Origin: Mariprofundus sp. | GTDB taxonomy: Bacteria > Pseudomonadota > Zetaproteobacteria > Mariprofundales > Mariprofundaceae | Direction of reading: 5' to 3' | Length of the DNA: 33,455 bases | Assembly: GCA_027019785.1 (NCBI GenBank) | Contig: JALUWF010000351.1 | Coordinates: 1-33,455, forward strand | Shown: piece by piece, positions 8,939 through 17,322 of the stretch | Layout of the letters: the number at the start of each line of letters is the position of its first letter | How positions within the stretch are numbered: position 1 is the first letter of the stretch | Program-made: the position numbers and the translations under genes | The notes under the pieces: generated by a model | Told to the model about the DNA's origin: nothing | What the model saw: the letters and a program-made list of their open reading frames with translations, nothing else | Database searches by the model: none

Positions 8939-10525
8939 ATGCCTTACATGATGCAACAAATTACCGAGGAACTGGCTAGCGGCCATCTGGGTCTGAAAAA
9001 TCTGGAGTCTATTTTCTGGAATCTGCCCTCGCCGAGCCTGTACGAGCACGCCATCCATAATCGCGAAGGGCACCTGGCCCACCGTGGCGCACTGGTGGTG
9101 CGCACCGGCCACTTCACCGGGCGAGCTGTAAAAGACAAGTTTATCGTCGATGAACCATCCAGTCATGACAAGGTGTGGTGGGGCGAATTCAACCGCGCCA
9201 TGCCTGAAAACCGTTTTGATGATTTGTTGATGCGGGTGCGCCACTATATGGAAGGCAAGCAGGTGTATGTCGAGGATTGCCTGGTCGGTGCCGATAGCCA
9301 ATACGAAAAACCGGTGCGCGTGATCACGCAGGATGCCTGGCATGCGCTGTTTGCACGCACCATGTTTGTTCGCCCGGTTGATCTCGGTCGGGAGCTGGCG
9401 GTCGGAGAGCCGGACTTTACCGTGATTCATGTGCCGCATTTCCACGCTATGCCGAGCATGGACGGCACCCACTCCGAAGCCTTCGTGATTCTGCATATGG
9501 GCCGCCGCCTGGCGCTAATCGGCGGCACGGCCTATGCCGGAGAGATCAAGAAATCCATCTTCACGATCATGAATTATCTGCTGCCGGAGGAGGATGTGTT
9601 GCCGATGCACGCCTCGGCCAACATGGGCGAGGATCCGGACGATGTGGCGATTTTCTTTGGCCTCTCAGGTACCGGTAAAACAACCCTGTCATCCGATCCC
9701 GAACGCAAACTGATTGGCGATGATGAACATGGCTGGAGCGATTCGGCTGTATTCAATTTTGAAGGCGGCTGTTACGCTAAAGTAGAACATCTGTCGGAAG
9801 AAAAGGAGCCTATGATTTACGAGGCGACCAAACGTTTCGGGTCGATTCTGGAGAATGTTGGTCTGGATACTGCCACGCGGCGGGTTGATTTCGATGATAT
9901 TACCTTGACGCCGAATACCCGTGCCGCCTATCCGATTCAGGCCATTGAGAATGCGATTTACCCCGGTGTCGGCGGCCCGCCCCGGAATATAATTATGCTT
10001 ACCGCCGATGCTTTCGGCGTCTTGCCGGCAATTTCGAAACTGACACCGGAACAGGCGATGTACTATTTCCTGATCGGATATACCGCCAAAATTCCCGGCA
10101 CAGAAGCCGGCATCACCGAGCCGCAAGCGACATTCAGCCCCTGTTTCGGCGCACCGTTCATGGCGCGCCACCCCTGCGTATATGCCAAGATGCTGGGGGA
10201 AAAGATCAGAAAGTGGAATGTCAGCTGCTGGCTGCTCAATACAGGCTGGAACGGCGGTGGTTATGGCGTGGGTGAGCGCATGGATATTGATCTGACGCGG
10301 ACGCTGCTCTCTGCCGCCCTGAGCGGCAAACTGAACCATGCCACCTACCAGACCCATCCGATTTTCGGTTTGAAAATGCCGGAAACGCTGGATCCGATTG
10401 CTACCTGGAGTGATCATGATGCCTACCTGAAGTCTGCCACGTTACTGGCCAGTCGCTTTAAGGAGGCCTTCGCCCAGTTTGAGGATGAGGCGTCCCCCGC
10501 CCTGCTTCAGGCCGGGCCGCGCTAG
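8939..10525 (+). CDS. pckA: Phosphoenolpyruvate carboxykinase (ATP)
   Basis: PckA interconverts oxaloacetate plus ATP with PEP, ADP and CO2, linking the TCA cycle to gluconeogenesis or to anaplerotic CO2 fixation. The 528-residue protein has the substrate segment RTGHFTGRAVKDKFIVDEP, the PCK signature GTAYAGEIKKSIF, the P-loop GLSGTGKTTLS (G241-K247) and the metal-binding LIGDDEHGW. It also has FNFEGGCYAK and the C-terminal adenine region NTGWNGGGYGVGERM. Length matches the ATP-type family. AGAGGA lies 9 bases before the ATG. The next gene starts 12 bases after the stop, so the two are probably co-transcribed. Confidence 0.97.
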   Translation: MPYMMQQITEELASGHLGLKNLESIFWNLPSPSLYEHAIHNREGHLAHRGALVVRTGHFTGRAVKDKFIVDEPSSHDKVWWGEFNRAMPENRFDDLLMRVRHYMEGKQVYVEDCLVGADSQYEKPVRVITQDAWHALFARTMFVRPVDLGRELAVGEPDFTVIHVPHFHAMPSMDGTHSEAFVILHMGRRLALIGGTAYAGEIKKSIFTIMNYLLPEEDVLPMHASANMGEDPDDVAIFFGLSGTGKTTLSSDPERKLIGDDEHGWSDSAVFNFEGGCYAKVEHLSEEKEPMIYEATKRFGSILENVGLDTATRRVDFDDITLTPNTRAAYPIQAIENAIYPGVGGPPRNIIMLTADAFGVLPAISKLTPEQAMYYFLIGYTAKIPGTEAGITEPQATFSPCFGAPFMARHPCVYAKMLGEKIRKWNVSCWLLNTGWNGGGYGVGERMDIDLTRTLLSAALSGKLNHATYQTHPIFGLKMPETLDPIATWSDHDAYLKSATLLASRFKEAFAQFEDEASPALLQAGPR

Positions 10526-10537
10526 AAGCCTGCCGTT

Positions 10538-11704
10538 ATGCATCATATTGTAGCCCCGACTGATACGGCCGATGCGCTGCTGCTACAGCGGCGCGGTTGC
10601 GAACTCGGTTATATAGTGCAGACCGTAGAGCAGGGGCGGCGAGCAGATATGCCGGACGCCGCTACGGTTGCCTCATGCTGGCAAGCGGGTGCGGCGATCA
10701 TGCTGCCCGGGCTGCTCGACTTGCAGCCATGGCAAGCTGAAGTTGAACAATCCCATCGTCTGATGGAGACCACGCTGGAAACGGCGGAAGTCTCGCCCTT
10801 ACTGGAGCAGCAGCCATACAGCGACCGCTTGTCCACGCACTTTCCACTGGTGGCGTCCTCTTTTGAAGAGCATGACGAGCAGGCCATTGAAAAGGTCTAT
10901 TTTGATGCGGAAGTGAATGCCAAGGGGGAAACCGCTTGTGTAGCGGAAGAACTTTGGTGCAAGGCGTCATGGCTCTCCTTTATCGAGGCGGATGCATCGT
11001 TGCGCTACCGTTTTTCCTTCGGCATGGAGTGCATGGAAGATGTAGCTGCCGATCCCGCCCGCCAGAAGTGGGCTGGTCGCTTATGCGATGCCATCTTCCC
11101 CGAATCGGCTGTGATCACTGAAAACAGGGTGATCATTGATCTGCTGAAACCGGTGCTGGGTGGTATGCCCGCATTTGTCGAGAGGATTGTCTATTTCAAT
11201 GCGCCCAATGGCGGAGCCCAGATGCATCACGATGTCGAACGCGGTCACGACGGCGTGGTCTACGGCCAAATTAGCGGCAGTACATTCTGGCTGGCACTGG
11301 GTAAGCAGATACTGATGGATGAGCTGATCAGGTTTGTCGGTGATAAGCATAACTGCCATGAGATAGAACGATTATTGCCCGACACCGATGCACGCAAACA
11401 ATTGCATGCCCTGATGACAGATCGATGCGCCCTGTCTGCCTATATGGATGAATTCGATCATGAACTGGTCGAGGCGATCATGGATCGCTCGGCCAGCTTT
11501 ACCGGCCAATTGGTCAAACACGGTTACGGTTTCTTGTTAACGCCCGGCGATGTGCTGCTGATGCCACAGCGCGATCTGGAACGCTGCGTGTGGCATTCGG
11601 TGATTGCGCTCGATGATGAACCGGGCGAAGCGTTGTCGTTCGCAGTACGCAAACATAACGCTCAGAAGGCTAACATTGAGGAGAGTCAGATTGAAAAACC
11701 TTGA
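10538..11704 (+). CDS. Candidate JmjC/cupin-fold Fe(II) oxygenase, function unknown
   Basis: I do not recognise an exact family for this 388-residue protein. The second half has the layout of a cupin/JmjC 2-oxoglutarate oxygenase. An HxD pair (H230 and D232 in AQMHHDVERGHDG) is followed by VVYGQISGSTFWLALGK, a GDVLLMPQ turn before a distal histidine (H353 in CVWHSV), and a basic residue (R371 in LSFAVRKH) placed like the 2-oxoglutarate anchor. About 120 residues separate D232 and H353, longer than in compact members. The first 200 residues are unassigned. No signal peptide is visible. It follows pckA by 12 bases. Its stop falls inside an intergenic repeat (TTGAACCGCG), so the last residues may have been altered by repeat insertion. 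A non-catalytic cupin is the main alternative. Confidence 0.6.
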   Translation: MHHIVAPTDTADALLLQRRGCELGYIVQTVEQGRRADMPDAATVASCWQAGAAIMLPGLLDLQPWQAEVEQSHRLMETTLETAEVSPLLEQQPYSDRLSTHFPLVASSFEEHDEQAIEKVYFDAEVNAKGETACVAEELWCKASWLSFIEADASLRYRFSFGMECMEDVAADPARQKWAGRLCDAIFPESAVITENRVIIDLLKPVLGGMPAFVERIVYFNAPNGGAQMHHDVERGHDGVVYGQISGSTFWLALGKQILMDELIRFVGDKHNCHEIERLLPDTDARKQLHALMTDRCALSAYMDEFDHELVEAIMDRSASFTGQLVKHGYGFLLTPGDVLLMPQRDLERCVWHSVIALDDEPGEALSFAVRKHNAQKANIEESQIEKP

Positions 11705-11888
11705 ACCGCGAATAAACGCTAATGAACGCGAATTAACAACCTTAAAGCCAAATCAGGAGTGTATGCGGTGTGTGAGATATGGATGTGAAGTACATGACGG
11801 GAAAAATAACTGCCATTTTATTAGCATTCCTCAATCATCCTGACATTTTTTATTTTTATTCGCGTCTATCCGCGTCCATTCGCGGTTC
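11703..11888. repeat. Inverted pair of GAACCGCGAATAAACGC-type repeats
   Basis: The left arm (11703-11735) reads GAACCGCGAATAAACGC and continues with AATGAACGCGAATTAA. The right arm (about 11856-11888) is the inverse, with TTTATTCGCG and CGCGTCCATTCGCGGTTC. They share the GAACCGCGAAT and ACGCGAAT blocks with a few differences, and enclose about 120 bases. The element fills the gap between the JmjC-like gene and the DUF255 gene. It contributes the stop codon of the former. Confidence 0.65.
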
Positions 11889-11928
11889 ACCTGTTGGAGT
11901 GCTGAATAATTACAACATAATAATAAAA

Positions 11929-14079
11929 ATGTCAGCATGCTTGCTGACCGGATTACTAGTTTTTGCCGCGCTCTGTCAACCGGCGTGGAGCAAGGAGATG
12001 CCAATGGCCGAGCACAGCGCACCGCAATATAAATACACCAATGCCCTGATTCATGAATCCAGTCCCTATCTGCAACAGCATGCCCATAATCCGGTCAACT
12101 GGCGTCCATGGGGTGAGGAAGCCTTCTCGCTGGCTCGATTAGAGGACAAACCGATATTCCTCTCCATCGGCTATTCCACTTGCCACTGGTGTCATGTGAT
12201 GGAGCATGAATCCTTTGAAGATCCGGCTGTGGCCGAAGTGTTAAATCGCTATTTCATCACCATCAAGGTGGATCGGGAAGAGCGTCCGGATATTGATGCG
12301 GTCTATATGCATGCCGCCCAGATGATCAACGGCTCCGGCGGCTGGCCGCTGAACCTGTTCTTAACGCCGGATAAAAAACCGTTCTACGCCGCTACCTATC
12401 TGCCCAAACATAGCCGCTTTGGCCGTCCGGGCCTGATTGAACTGGCGGAGCGCATTGGTGACATGTGGCAGCAGGATCGGAGCCGTATTGAGGCATCGGC
12501 CGAATCGATTGGAACCGCTGTCGCCAACAGTATTGACATGGCCGCACCGGGCAAGATCGATATCGGCCTGATTGACAAAGCGTACCAGCAAACAGCCAAA
12601 ACATTCGATATCAGCCACGGCGGTTTTGGTGATGCACCGAAATTCCCGACCGCGCAACGGCTGCTGTTTCTGTTGCGCTACGGCGTGCTTAAAAACAAGC
12701 CTGAAGCAATCAAGATGGTCGCGAATACACTGATTGCCATGCAGCGCGGCGGCATCCATGATCAGATGGGTGGTGGTTTTCACCGTTATTCCACCGATAC
12801 CAACTGGCTGCTGCCTCACTTTGAAAAAATGCTCTACGATCAGGCTATGCTGATGATGGCTTATACCGAAGGCTGGCAGGCTACCGGCAACGCCAGTTTT
12901 GCTTCCACAGCACGGGATATCGCTGAATATCTGCTGCGTGACATGCGTGATAGCGGCGGCGCGTTCTATTCTGCCGAGGATGCCGACTCGGAAGGTGTGG
13001 AAGGTAAATTTTATGTCTGGAGCGCGGCAGAAATTCAAGCCGATCTCAGCAAACATGGTATTAATTCCAAACATATACAGGATTTTATGCAGGCCTATGG
13101 TGTGGAAGAAGACGGTAATTTTGTTGATGAAGCCACGCATCAAAAAACCGGTGCCAATATCCTGCATCGTTCCGGCCCGATTGATCTCGCCAGCTTTGCA
13201 GCCGACAGGAAAATATTACTGAACATCCGCGACAAGCGCATTCGTCCCTTCCGTGACGATAAAATATTAACCGATTGGAATGGCTTGACGATTGCCGCAC
13301 TAGCTCAGGCCGGGCGTCTGCTGGGCGAGCCGCGCTATGTGGAAGCAGCAAGCGAGGCTGCCGGTTTTATACTTGGCCACTTGCGTAATAACAGCGGTGA
13401 ACTGTTGCACCGCTGGCGCGCTGGTAACGCGGCAATCGCCGGGCAACTGGAAGATTATACGTCTATGGTGTGGGGACTGACCGAGCTCTACGAGGCCAGT
13501 TTTGAACCACGCTGGCTGGCTGAGGCACTAAAGCTGAATAAAATCATGTTGAGCCATTTCAAGGGCAAAGATGGTGGCTTTTATCTGGCCGCAAACAGTG
13601 ATGAACTGATTGCCCGGCCGATGGAAATATTCGATGGTGCCTTGCCTTCGGGCAATGCAGTAGCTATGAACAATCTGCTACGCTTATCCCGACTGACCGG
13701 CGATGCCGAACTGGCGGCGGAAGCGGCAGCCGTCGTGGATCATTTTGCCGGCATTGCCGAACGCGCCCCATCCGGTGTTCTGCATCTGTTATCTGCTGTA
13801 CTGATGGCCGATAGCAAGAGCAAAGAGATTGTGCTGGTCGGCGACAAACATTCGGATGCGGCGAACAAGATGCTGGCTGTTATTCGTCAGCATTACCGGC
13901 CCAATACGGTTGTCTTATGGCATGACAAGCAGATTGAACAACTCGCGCCGTTCACCAGAGGCCAGAAAACCCGGCATGGAACAGTCACCGCTTATGTCTG
14001 TGAAAACTTCCAGTGCAACCTGCCGGTTTCCAGTGTCGTCGACCTGGAAAGTTTGCTTCAACAGAGTTCGAAAAAGTAA
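11929..14079 (+). CDS. DUF255 thioredoxin-domain protein (YyaL/SSP411 family), probably exported
   Basis: The family joins an N-terminal thioredoxin-like domain to an (alpha/alpha)6-barrel resembling glycan-modifying enzymes. The physiological role is not settled. Here [19 protein letters not shown] leads into the CxxC site [26 protein letters not shown] and [12 protein letters not shown]. The barrel part has [28 protein letters not shown] and [17 protein letters not shown]. From ATG at 11929 the product is 716 residues with a signal-peptide-like start ([21 protein letters not shown]). AAGGAG at 11992-11997 precedes another in-frame ATG at 12004, which would give a 691-residue cytoplasmic form. 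Both starts are plausible. The even longer frame from 11779 translates repeat sequence and is rejected. Confidence 0.9.
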   Translation: MSACLLTGLLVFAALCQPAWSKEMPMAEHSAPQYKYTNALIHESSPYLQQHAHNPVNWRPWGEEAFSLARLEDKPIFLSIGYSTCHWCHVMEHESFEDPAVAEVLNRYFITIKVDREERPDIDAVYMHAAQMINGSGGWPLNLFLTPDKKPFYAATYLPKHSRFGRPGLIELAERIGDMWQQDRSRIEASAESIGTAVANSIDMAAPGKIDIGLIDKAYQQTAKTFDISHGGFGDAPKFPTAQRLLFLLRYGVLKNKPEAIKMVANTLIAMQRGGIHDQMGGGFHRYSTDTNWLLPHFEKMLYDQAMLMMAYTEGWQATGNASFASTARDIAEYLLRDMRDSGGAFYSAEDADSEGVEGKFYVWSAAEIQADLSKHGINSKHIQDFMQAYGVEEDGNFVDEATHQKTGANILHRSGPIDLASFAADRKILLNIRDKRIRPFRDDKILTDWNGLTIAALAQAGRLLGEPRYVEAASEAAGFILGHLRNNSGELLHRWRAGNAAIAGQLEDYTSMVWGLTELYEASFEPRWLAEALKLNKIMLSHFKGKDGGFYLAANSDELIARPMEIFDGALPSGNAVAMNNLLRLSRLTGDAELAAEAAAVVDHFAGIAERAPSGVLHLLSAVLMADSKSKEIVLVGDKHSDAANKMLAVIRQHYRPNTVVLWHDKQIEQLAPFTRGQKTRHGTVTAYVCENFQCNLPVSSVVDLESLLQQSSKK

Positions 14080-14125
14080 GTCAAAGCCTTTTTACCGACC
14101 GTTCCCGTTCTTTTTGAGCTATCGC

Positions 14126-14144
14126 GCCTTGGTAATGCCAAGGC
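14126..14144. other. Small GC-rich hairpin downstream of the DUF255 gene
   Basis: GCCTTGG and CCAAGGC form a perfect 7 bp stem with a 5-base loop, 47 bases after the stop. No T-run follows, so it is only a weak terminator candidate for either strand. Confidence 0.3.
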
Positions 14145-14210
14145 TTGCTCCTGCCCATCACAGGCGACGCAGAGGAAAGGCAAGAAAAAGAGCAATGGCA
14201 CAATTTCGTA

Positions 14211-14277
14211 TGAACCGGAGGTGCGGCTTTAGCCGCGCAAATCAAGCAAACGCGGCTGAAGCCGCATCTCCGGTTCA
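14211..14277. repeat. REP-like inverted repeat, GGAGGTGCGGCTTTAGCCGCG family, copy 1
   Basis: The two 27-base arms (14211-14237 and 14251-14277) are inverted copies with two mismatches around a 13-base A-rich loop. Each arm also contains its own smaller palindrome (GCGGCT..AGCCGC). The first three bases of the right arm, read on the minus strand, are the TGA stop of mscS. The element lies between two convergent genes, so it may end transcription from both sides. A second copy of the same family is at 20318-20378. Confidence 0.75.
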
Positions 14278-15093
14278 CTCGGGATGATCGAGGTGTACGT
14301 CCATCTGGGGATAGGGGATGGAGATGCCGGCGTCATCGAAGGCCAGTTTGATCTTTTCGGTGACATCGAACTTCACGCCCCAGTAATTGCCGGATTTTAC
14401 CCACGGACGGACATTAAAATTGACGCTGGAATCAGCAAGTTCAGCTACGGCTATCAATGGTTTGGGCTCTTTGAGCACGCGTTCATCGGTATCCAGAATA
14501 GACTGCATGATCTCTTTCGCCTTGCGAATATCATCATCATAACCGATGCCAAACACCATATCGATACGGCGGGTATCGCGCGCGGAGTTATTGGTAATCG
14601 TGCCGCCATAAATAGCCCCGTTGGGCACAATGATTTCGCGGTTATCACCGGTTTTCATGCGGGTTGAAAAAATACCGATCTCTTCCACCACACCCGATAC
14701 GCCGGCTGCTTCAATAAAATGGCCCACCTTGAACGGGCGGAATACGATCAACAGCACGCCGGAAGCAAAGTTCTGCAATGAGCCCTGCAGAGCCAGGCCA
14801 ACGGCCAGACCGGCTGCACCGATCAGGGCAATGAATGAGGTGGTATCCACGCCAAGTTGATCGAGCGATGCAATCACAATGAACAGCAGCAGCATTGCGT
14901 TGAGAATAGAATGAACAAAGCTGACCAGCATATCATCCATGCCTGCTTTTTTGAGCATCTTGTCGACCACAGTCAACAGCACGCCGGCAATCCAGCGACC
15001 AATCACGAAGATCGCCACAGCCATCACAATGTTAACTCCCCATGGAATGACGTAAGTGTTGATAATATCCTGAATATTGAATGAGTCCGGCAT
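14275..15093 (-). CDS. mscS: Small-conductance mechanosensitive channel, MscS type
   Basis: MscS opens under membrane tension to release solutes during osmotic downshock. The 272-residue protein has three N-terminal membrane helices. The third is the classic glycine/alanine-rich pore helix GAAGLAVGLALQGSLQNFAS (near residues 94-113), then GVLLIVFRPFKVGHFIE, the beta domain (VPNGAIYGGTITNNSARDTRR) and a C-terminal alpha/beta domain. Length is close to E. coli MscS (286). Its stop codon is supplied by the REP-like repeat at its 3' end, so the C-terminal residues may have been trimmed. It is transcribed toward the DUF255 gene. Confidence 0.95.
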   Translation of the reverse strand: MPDSFNIQDIINTYVIPWGVNIVMAVAIFVIGRWIAGVLLTVVDKMLKKAGMDDMLVSFVHSILNAMLLLFIVIASLDQLGVDTTSFIALIGAAGLAVGLALQGSLQNFASGVLLIVFRPFKVGHFIEAAGVSGVVEEIGIFSTRMKTGDNREIIVPNGAIYGGTITNNSARDTRRIDMVFGIGYDDDIRKAKEIMQSILDTDERVLKEPKPLIAVAELADSSVNFNVRPWVKSGNYWGVKFDVTEKIKLAFDDAGISIPYPQMDVHLDHPE

Positions 15094-15114
15094 GAGTTCT
15101 CCCCTCTGTTTGAA

Positions 15115-15341
15115 TTAAATGAAATTGTTAATCAGCAGATCAATCCTATCGGGCAGGTCGCCAACCGGGGCTGTATCTGTGCCGACATCCCAGATAATGT
15201 GATGCAGGTTGGCAGCATCCATACCGGCAAGCGCCCCCGGATCGTTGCGATAACAGGCCCATACCGAGGCCCTTGCAGCAGATAATGACGGACAAATCCC
15301 GGCCCGATGCCACGATTTACTCCGGTAATCAATATGTTCAT
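15115..15341 (-). pseudogene. Short-chain dehydrogenase/reductase remnant, frameshifted and truncated
   Basis: From ATG at 15341, with a strong GGAGGAG ribosome-binding site, the frame reads MNILITGVNRGIG, the Rossmann TGxxxGIG motif of SDR enzymes, then FVRHYLLQG. At about 15270-15272 the frame breaks. Moving one frame on restores ASVWACYRNDPGALAG and later DLPDRIDLLINN, the SDR NN motif. A stop then follows at 15115-15117. A single missing base in a run of C (plus strand) would explain the shift. About 75 of the usual 230-250 residues remain, and the Tyr-x-x-x-Lys catalytic part is absent. The truncation shows this is a dead gene even if the frameshift were a sequencing error. Confidence 0.8.
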
Positions 15342-15410
15342 AGCTCCTCCATCAGATCACATGGCCAACGCGTTGTTTGTTTCATGTTCACTGCTGCTAC
15401 CATGTGCGCC

Positions 15411-15845
15411 ATGCCGAGCCTAACGCCTTATTCGCCGCCGCGCCAAAGTATGCGCCATGCCCTGAAAGGAACATGGACAGACCGACTGTTACTGCTGGCT
15501 TCAGTGATCTGCATTGTGGGGGCATGGTACCTGGTTCAAGCCGCTGTCGCCGCCGGGCCGGTCGTGGCCGATATTTATCATGCCGACACCCTGCTGGCGA
15601 CCTATCCGCTGCCACAACGGGGAGCGGTGCCGATTCACTTTCAGGCTAAAGGTGAACTGGGCATCTCCGAGATTGTAATTGATGCGCAGGGTGCACGCAT
15701 CGTTTCTTCACCGTGCGCGACGCAGCGCTGCGTGCTCTCCGGCGCGCACAAACATGCCGGAGATATGGTTGCCTGCGTGCCCAACCGCATACTGGTGGCG
15801 CTGCGAGGCCGTGGCGAAACCGCATTCGATGCGGTGGTCGAATAA
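15411..15845 (+). CDS. NusG domain II-containing membrane-anchored protein
   Basis: Members of this family have one N-terminal membrane helix and a small beta domain related to NusG domain II. They often lie beside Gx transporters, as here. The helix is LLLLASVICIVGAWYLVQAA. The domain ends with the conserved cysteine pattern SSPCATQRCVLSG followed by GDMVACVPNRILVALRG. The start is uncertain. ATG at 15411 gives 144 residues and ATG at 15450 (MRHALKG) gives 131, and neither has a good ribosome-binding site. Reading further back to 15273 crosses the SDR pseudogene and is unlikely. Its function is not established. Confidence 0.8.
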   Translation: MPSLTPYSPPRQSMRHALKGTWTDRLLLLASVICIVGAWYLVQAAVAAGPVVADIYHADTLLATYPLPQRGAVPIHFQAKGELGISEIVIDAQGARIVSSPCATQRCVLSGAHKHAGDMVACVPNRILVALRGRGETAFDAVVE

Positions 15846-15847
15846 TC

Positions 15848-16384
15848 TTGCAGGATACCGCAATCATTCGCCCTTCTCTGCCTCAACTGGAATCGACAGC
15901 CCGCTGGTTAGCGCTACTTATGCTGGCTATTGGTTTGCATATCTTTGAGGCATCGCTGCCCAGCCTCGGCCCGTGGTTTAAGCCGGGACTGGCAAATCTG
16001 GTGACACTGCTGGCGCTTGCGCTGATGGGCCCGCGCGCCGCCCTGTCTCTGGCCATTGGACGCGTCATTGTCGGCAGTTTTTTTATAGGCACCCTGTTCA
16101 CGCCGACGTTTGTTATGAGCATGGCCGGTGCCTTAACCGCCGCCACGGTGATGATTGCCGCATGGCGCTGGATTCCGGGCATCAGCCTGGTTGGCATCAG
16201 TCTGCTCGGCGCAGTCGCGCACATGCTGGCCCAGTTTATGAGCGTCGAATATCTGTTCATCCGGCAACCGGCCCTGTTCTATGCATTGCCGCCGCTGCTG
16301 TTGCTCTCCTGTATCAGTGGCTGGATCAATGGCGCTCTGGCAGGTTATATTGCTGGCCGCCTTGGCCATGAAAAAAAACAATGA
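15848..16384 (+). CDS. Gx transporter family membrane protein (heptaprenyl diphosphate synthase component I-like)
   Basis: The 178-residue hydrophobic protein has about five or six membrane segments. It shows the family pattern LHIFEASLP, PWFKPGLANLVTLLAL and AIGRVIVGSFFIGTLFTPTF. The Pfam name refers to heptaprenyl diphosphate synthase component I, but many members are thought to be small S-component-like transporters, so the substrate is unknown. TTG at 15848 begins two bases after the NusG-II gene stop and is the most likely start, because the first in-frame ATG lies inside the first helix. The stop overlaps the tonB start (ATGA). Confidence 0.8.
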   Translation: MQDTAIIRPSLPQLESTARWLALLMLAIGLHIFEASLPSLGPWFKPGLANLVTLLALALMGPRAALSLAIGRVIVGSFFIGTLFTPTFVMSMAGALTAATVMIAAWRWIPGISLVGISLLGAVAHMLAQFMSVEYLFIRQPALFYALPPLLLLSCISGWINGALAGYIAGRLGHEKKQ

Positions 16385-17322
16385 AAAAAATTAACATCAA
16401 ACCCCAGCAGCGACGATTCACTGTTGCGTTCATCGCCGCGGTTGTCGTCCACATTCTGTTGGCTGTATTGATTACCACCAAGCAGCATGAGAAGCCGCAT
16501 CCTAAAAAGAACCAGCCGAAGATTATGGATGTAACACTGCTGGATGAGAAACAGAAACCGGCCAAAAAGCCGGTCAAGGATGCGCGCACCATTGCCAACC
16601 AGAATGCTGTCGGCAGTAGTCGCAATGCCCACGATCAGCTCACCCGCCGGGCCAAAACACCGATGGTCGGGCAACCGCGCAAGCCCAGACCCGCTGCTCC
16701 GAAACAGCCGAAAACGCCACCGCCGCCGCCAGCCAAACCGAAACCGGTGCGCATGCTGGCCAAACGCAGCCCTGTACCGGATATTCATCAGGTTAAAAAG
16801 AGGCGGCATAAACCGGTCAAACACAAACCAATCAGAAGAAAACCGGTCATTAGGCGCCATAAGCCTGTAAAAAAGACACCAACACTGTCCAACCTGATGC
16901 CTTCGGCCATGGCCTTGTCACAATTCTCCCGCAATTACGAACGCGAACGGCGGATGAAGCAGAAGCTGAACCGTGAAGCAGATATTCCAATTAATACGCG
17001 GCAGGTGAAATATGCCCCTTACGCGCATGCACTGGTGCGGGCGCTGGAAGAGCAGTGGCGACCGGGTCAGGCTAAATATGATGAGTTTCCTGCCGATGCC
17101 CGCCAGGCGCTGGTGAAGCTGACGATTGAACATGACGGTTCGCTCGGCGGCATCGAAATCCTGCGTCCGAGCCCGATTCCCCAAATCAATGAAAGCGCCA
17201 TCAGGGCCATTCAAGCTGCGGCGCCATTCAAGGTGCTACCCTCATCATGGGGGCTGGATCGGGTCAGTTTCTACCTGACATTTGAAGTGGTTGAGGATCA
17301 TTTTGTTTTCCACCAGATGTAA
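16381..17322 (+). CDS. TonB-family energy-transducing protein
   Basis: TonB proteins carry proton-motive energy from ExbBD to outer-membrane receptors. The 313-residue protein has one N-terminal membrane anchor (FTVAFIAAVVVHILLAVLI) and a long periplasmic stretch rich in Pro and Lys (TPPPPPAKPKPVR, then HKPVKHKPIRRKPVIRRHKP). The C-terminal TonB-like domain includes LVKLTIEHDGSLGGIEILRP and AIRAIQAAAPF. No exbB or exbD is in the window. TolA would look similar, but the VxxDGxLxxIxIxxSS-type C-terminus favours TonB. It overlaps the Gx transporter gene by 4 bases and mutY by about 20. Confidence 0.88.
   Translation: MKKINIKPQQRRFTVAFIAAVVVHILLAVLITTKQHEKPHPKKNQPKIMDVTLLDEKQKPAKKPVKDARTIANQNAVGSSRNAHDQLTRRAKTPMVGQPRKPRPAAPKQPKTPPPPPAKPKPVRMLAKRSPVPDIHQVKKRRHKPVKHKPIRRKPVIRRHKPVKKTPTLSNLMPSAMALSQFSRNYERERRMKQKLNREADIPINTRQVKYAPYAHALVRALEEQWRPGQAKYDEFPADARQALVKLTIEHDGSLGGIEILRPSPIPQINESAIRAIQAAAPFKVLPSSWGLDRVSFYLTFEVVEDHFVFHQM

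Noticed and set aside
9689-10417. 242-codon open frame antisense to pckA
   Set aside because: It lies wholly within a strongly conserved gene and has no family features; it is a codon-bias shadow.
12361-13167. 268-codon open frame antisense to the DUF255 gene
   Set aside because: It has no ribosome-binding site or recognisable domain, and sits in a gene whose plus-strand product matches a known family.
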